From positions 102,993 to 117,164 of the forward strand of contig PMBM01000074.1 of NCBI GenBank assembly GCA_003153855.1: 14,172 nt of DNA, in the 5' to 3' direction. Under the pieces are notes generated by a model that worked only from the letters and a program-made list of their open reading frames with translations, was not told the DNA's origin and ran no database searches. Numbering within the stretch: position 1 is the first letter of the stretch; every line of letters begins with the position of its first letter. The position numbers and the translations under genes were made by a program. Shown one piece after another: positions 12,734-14,172 of this stretch. Origin of the DNA: Propionibacteriaceae bacterium (GTDB lineage Bacteria; Actinomycetota; Actinomycetes; Propionibacteriales; Propionibacteriaceae).

Positions 12734-12744
12734 GCCCCCGTTCG

Positions 12745-12773
12745 GTCGGCCGCGCCACCGGGACGCGGCCGAC
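12745..12773 (+). promoter_or_regulatory. Perfect 10-bp stem-loop between binding-protein remnant and permease
   Basis: GTCGGCCGCG (12745-12754) pairs fully with CGCGGCCGAC (12764-12773) around a 9-base loop. No T-run follows, so it is not a standard intrinsic terminator. In sugar ABC operons such hairpins often sit after the binding-protein gene, protecting its mRNA and reducing expression of the permeases. The position here matches that use. Confidence 0.75.
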
Positions 12774-12812
12774 TGATATCCCACCCCAGCACTCTCATCG
12801 AAAGGAGCCGAG

Positions 12813-13727
12813 ATGAGCGCCCTCGTTGCTCGTCGGAACTCGCGCCCGCTAAGACGCAAGCAGGTCACAACCGCCTATTTGCTGTTGGCCCCGTTCGTCG
12901 TCGTGTTCTTGGTGATGCTGATCATTCCGCTCGTGTACTCGGGGTATCTCAGCACCTTCCGAACCACGCTGATCGGCGGTACGCAGTTCAACGGGCTGGC
13001 CAACTACGTCCGCGCATTCACCGACAGTGAGTTCCTGGGCGGACTCGGACGGATGGGGCTGTTCCTGATCATCCAGGTCCCGCTCATGCTCGGGTTGTCG
13101 CTGTTCGTCGCGCTCGCGCTTGACAGCGGAAGGGTGCGCGGATCCGCTGCCGTTCGACTCTTGACCTTCGTCCCCTACGCCGTTCCCGGCGTGGTCGCGA
13201 CCATGATGTGGGGGTATCTGTACGGGAACGACTTCGGCCTGATCGGACAGATCCTGCGGGCTGTGCATCTCCCAGCGCCGAACCTGCTGTCCGCCCAGAA
13301 CATCCTGGGGTCGATGATGAACATCGTCACCTGGCAGTACGTCGGCTACAACATGATCATCATGTTCGCGGCCCTGCGGACCATCCCGACAGAGCTGTTC
13401 GAGGCCGCTGAGATCGACGGCGCCAGCCAACTGCGGATCGCGTGGAGCATCAAGATCCCAGCGATCCGCAACGCCATCATGCTGACTGTCATCTTCTCGA
13501 TCATCGGCACGTTCCAGCTCTTCAACGAGCCGAGCTTGTTGCGCCCCCTCAACCCAGCCGCCATCAGCTCCAGCTACACGCCGAACTTCTACGCCTACAA
13601 CCTCGCCTTCATCAACCAGGACATCAACTACGCAGCGGCCATCGCCTTCGTCCTCGGCCTGTTCATCGCTGCGATCTCTTACGTCGTTCAGTTGTCAACG
13701 CGCACACGGGAAGGAGATGGAAAGTGA
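12813..13727 (+). CDS. ABC sugar transporter permease, MalF-like
   Basis: This 304-aa inner-membrane subunit forms half of the translocation channel of a carbohydrate uptake (CUT1-type) importer. A basic N-terminus is followed by a first membrane helix (about 21-43), then further helices near 82-104, 118-136, 165-188, 222-240 and 273-294. The cytoplasmic EAA loop that docks the ATPase begins at Glu197-Ala-Ala and holds Gly203, Ile213 and Pro216. Length and topology are typical, and no residue appears missing. AAAGGAG lies five bases before the ATG. The gene overlaps the next permease by four bases (GTGA). With the binding-protein gene reduced to a fragment, this permease would need a binding protein from elsewhere. 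The substrate cannot be read; similar operons carry di- or oligosaccharides. Confidence 0.93.
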   Translation: MSALVARRNSRPLRRKQVTTAYLLLAPFVVVFLVMLIIPLVYSGYLSTFRTTLIGGTQFNGLANYVRAFTDSEFLGGLGRMGLFLIIQVPLMLGLSLFVALALDSGRVRGSAAVRLLTFVPYAVPGVVATMMWGYLYGNDFGLIGQILRAVHLPAPNLLSAQNILGSMMNIVTWQYVGYNMIIMFAALRTIPTELFEAAEIDGASQLRIAWSIKIPAIRNAIMLTVIFSIIGTFQLFNEPSLLRPLNPAAISSSYTPNFYAYNLAFINQDINYAAAIAFVLGLFIAAISYVVQLSTRTREGDGK

Positions 13728-14172
13728 CCAGCTCCTCGCTTGCCACGCCATCACCTGTGGCCACAAAGAACGCCGCCAAGCGTCGAAGCCCCCGGGACCG
13801 CCGCAGCACACTCCTCACCGTCTTGCTCTGGCTCCTCGTGGCGTACTTCATCGTCCCGCTCCTCTGGTTGCTCATCGCGTCGACGAAGGACAACGCCGAC
13901 CTCTTCTCATCATTCGGCCTGGCCTTCGGAGCAAAGTTCAGCCTCTTCGACAACCTGCGAGACGTCTTCACGGCCAGCGGCGGCGTCTACGCGCGGTGGC
14001 TGCTGAACACTGTCATCTACGCGGTCATCAGCTCACTCGGTGCCTCGCTCCTCTCGACGATGGCCGGGTATGCCCTCGCCAAGTACGAGTTCCCCGGGCG
14101 CAGCGCCGTGTTCAGCATCATCCTGGGCTCGATCATGATCCCCCTGACCGCACTCGCGATCCCGACCTACCT
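13724..14172 (+). CDS. ABC sugar transporter permease, MalG-like (cut by window edge)
   Basis: Starting at GTG 13724, inside the GTGA overlap with the MalF-like gene and seven bases after GAAGGAG, the frame stays open to the window end. The 149 visible codons encode a basic Ser/Arg-rich N-terminus, a first helix (about 29-51, 'LLTVLLWLLVAYFIVPLLWLL'-like), a periplasmic part ('STKDNADLF', 'NLRDVF'), then 'RWLLNTVIYAVISS' and 'AGYALAKYEFPGR', a signature of the MalG family. The segment 'IMIPLTALAIPTYL' closes the visible part. The EAA loop and C-terminal helices lie beyond the edge. It should pair with the preceding permease. Usually enzyme or regulator genes follow; an ATPase may be encoded elsewhere. 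Confidence 0.9.
   Translation, partial: MTSSSLATPSPVATKNAAKRRSPRDRRSTLLTVLLWLLVAYFIVPLLWLLIASTKDNADLFSSFGLAFGAKFSLFDNLRDVFTASGGVYARWLLNTVIYAVISSLGASLLSTMAGYALAKYEFPGRSAVFSIILGSIMIPLTALAIPTY

Noticed and set aside
1..14172. CRISPR array, tRNA/rRNA, insertion sequence, riboswitch or T-box
   Set aside because: Reading both strands showed no regular spacer array, tRNA cloverleaf, transposase or recognisable leader structure.

Overview
This is a high-GC (about two-thirds G+C by eye) bacterial chromosome segment, almost certainly from an actinobacterium. The evidence is GTG starts, TAnnnT -10 hexamers with poor -35 boxes, several probably leaderless mRNAs, and the gene content: an AbiEi/DUF559 protein, a C4 zinc-ribbon protein beside a histidine phosphatase, an actinobacterial RNB-type ribonuclease and an ECF sigma factor. 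The abundance of CGTACG and the gene set suggest Propionibacteriales, perhaps Nocardioidaceae (Aeromicrobium/Nocardioides-like). That placement is a guess.

Left part (1-7.9 kb). A lone AbiEi-type antitoxin/nuclease-like protein (-) is followed at its 3' end by a tandem repeat. Next is a membrane general-stress protein (+). A trpB2-type tryptophan synthase beta gene and a divergent phosphatidylserine decarboxylase (psd) gene form a minus-strand pair, with pdxH (PLP-making oxidase) diverging from it. Pyridoxal phosphate supply therefore sits back to back with a PLP enzyme and a pyruvoyl enzyme. A patatin-like phospholipase (-) follows, then a translationally coupled aminopeptidase P-DUF2891 pair (-).

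Middle part (7.9-12.3 kb). A 43-bp divergent promoter region separates pepP from a plus-strand cluster of histidine phosphatase, C4 zinc-ribbon coiled-coil protein and RNB ribonuclease. The last two genes share one base of stop/start. Convergent to these is an ECF sigma factor with an overlapping gene for a single-pass membrane protein, the likely anti-sigma factor. A candidate autoregulatory ECF promoter (CAACC-N16-CGTAC) lies upstream of the sigma gene. A 72-aa orphan protein gene lies further upstream.

Right part (12.4-14.17 kb). This is a sugar-type ABC importer operon whose binding-protein gene survives only as a C-terminal fragment. It is followed by a strong stem-loop, an intact MalF-like permease and a MalG-like permease cut by the window edge. 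CGTACG, counted by hand 27 times in the first 12.06 kb, is absent from the last 2.1 kb. The operon may therefore have a different origin, with a rearrangement junction near 12.34-12.5 kb.

I see no CRISPR array, tRNA, rRNA or insertion sequence. No clear new defence or mobile system is present. The most promising oddities are the Psd variant next to TrpB2, the unusual ECF/anti-sigma pair with its putative promoter, the run of leaderless starts, and the decapitated transporter operon. All motif calls were read by eye, and no database search was possible.
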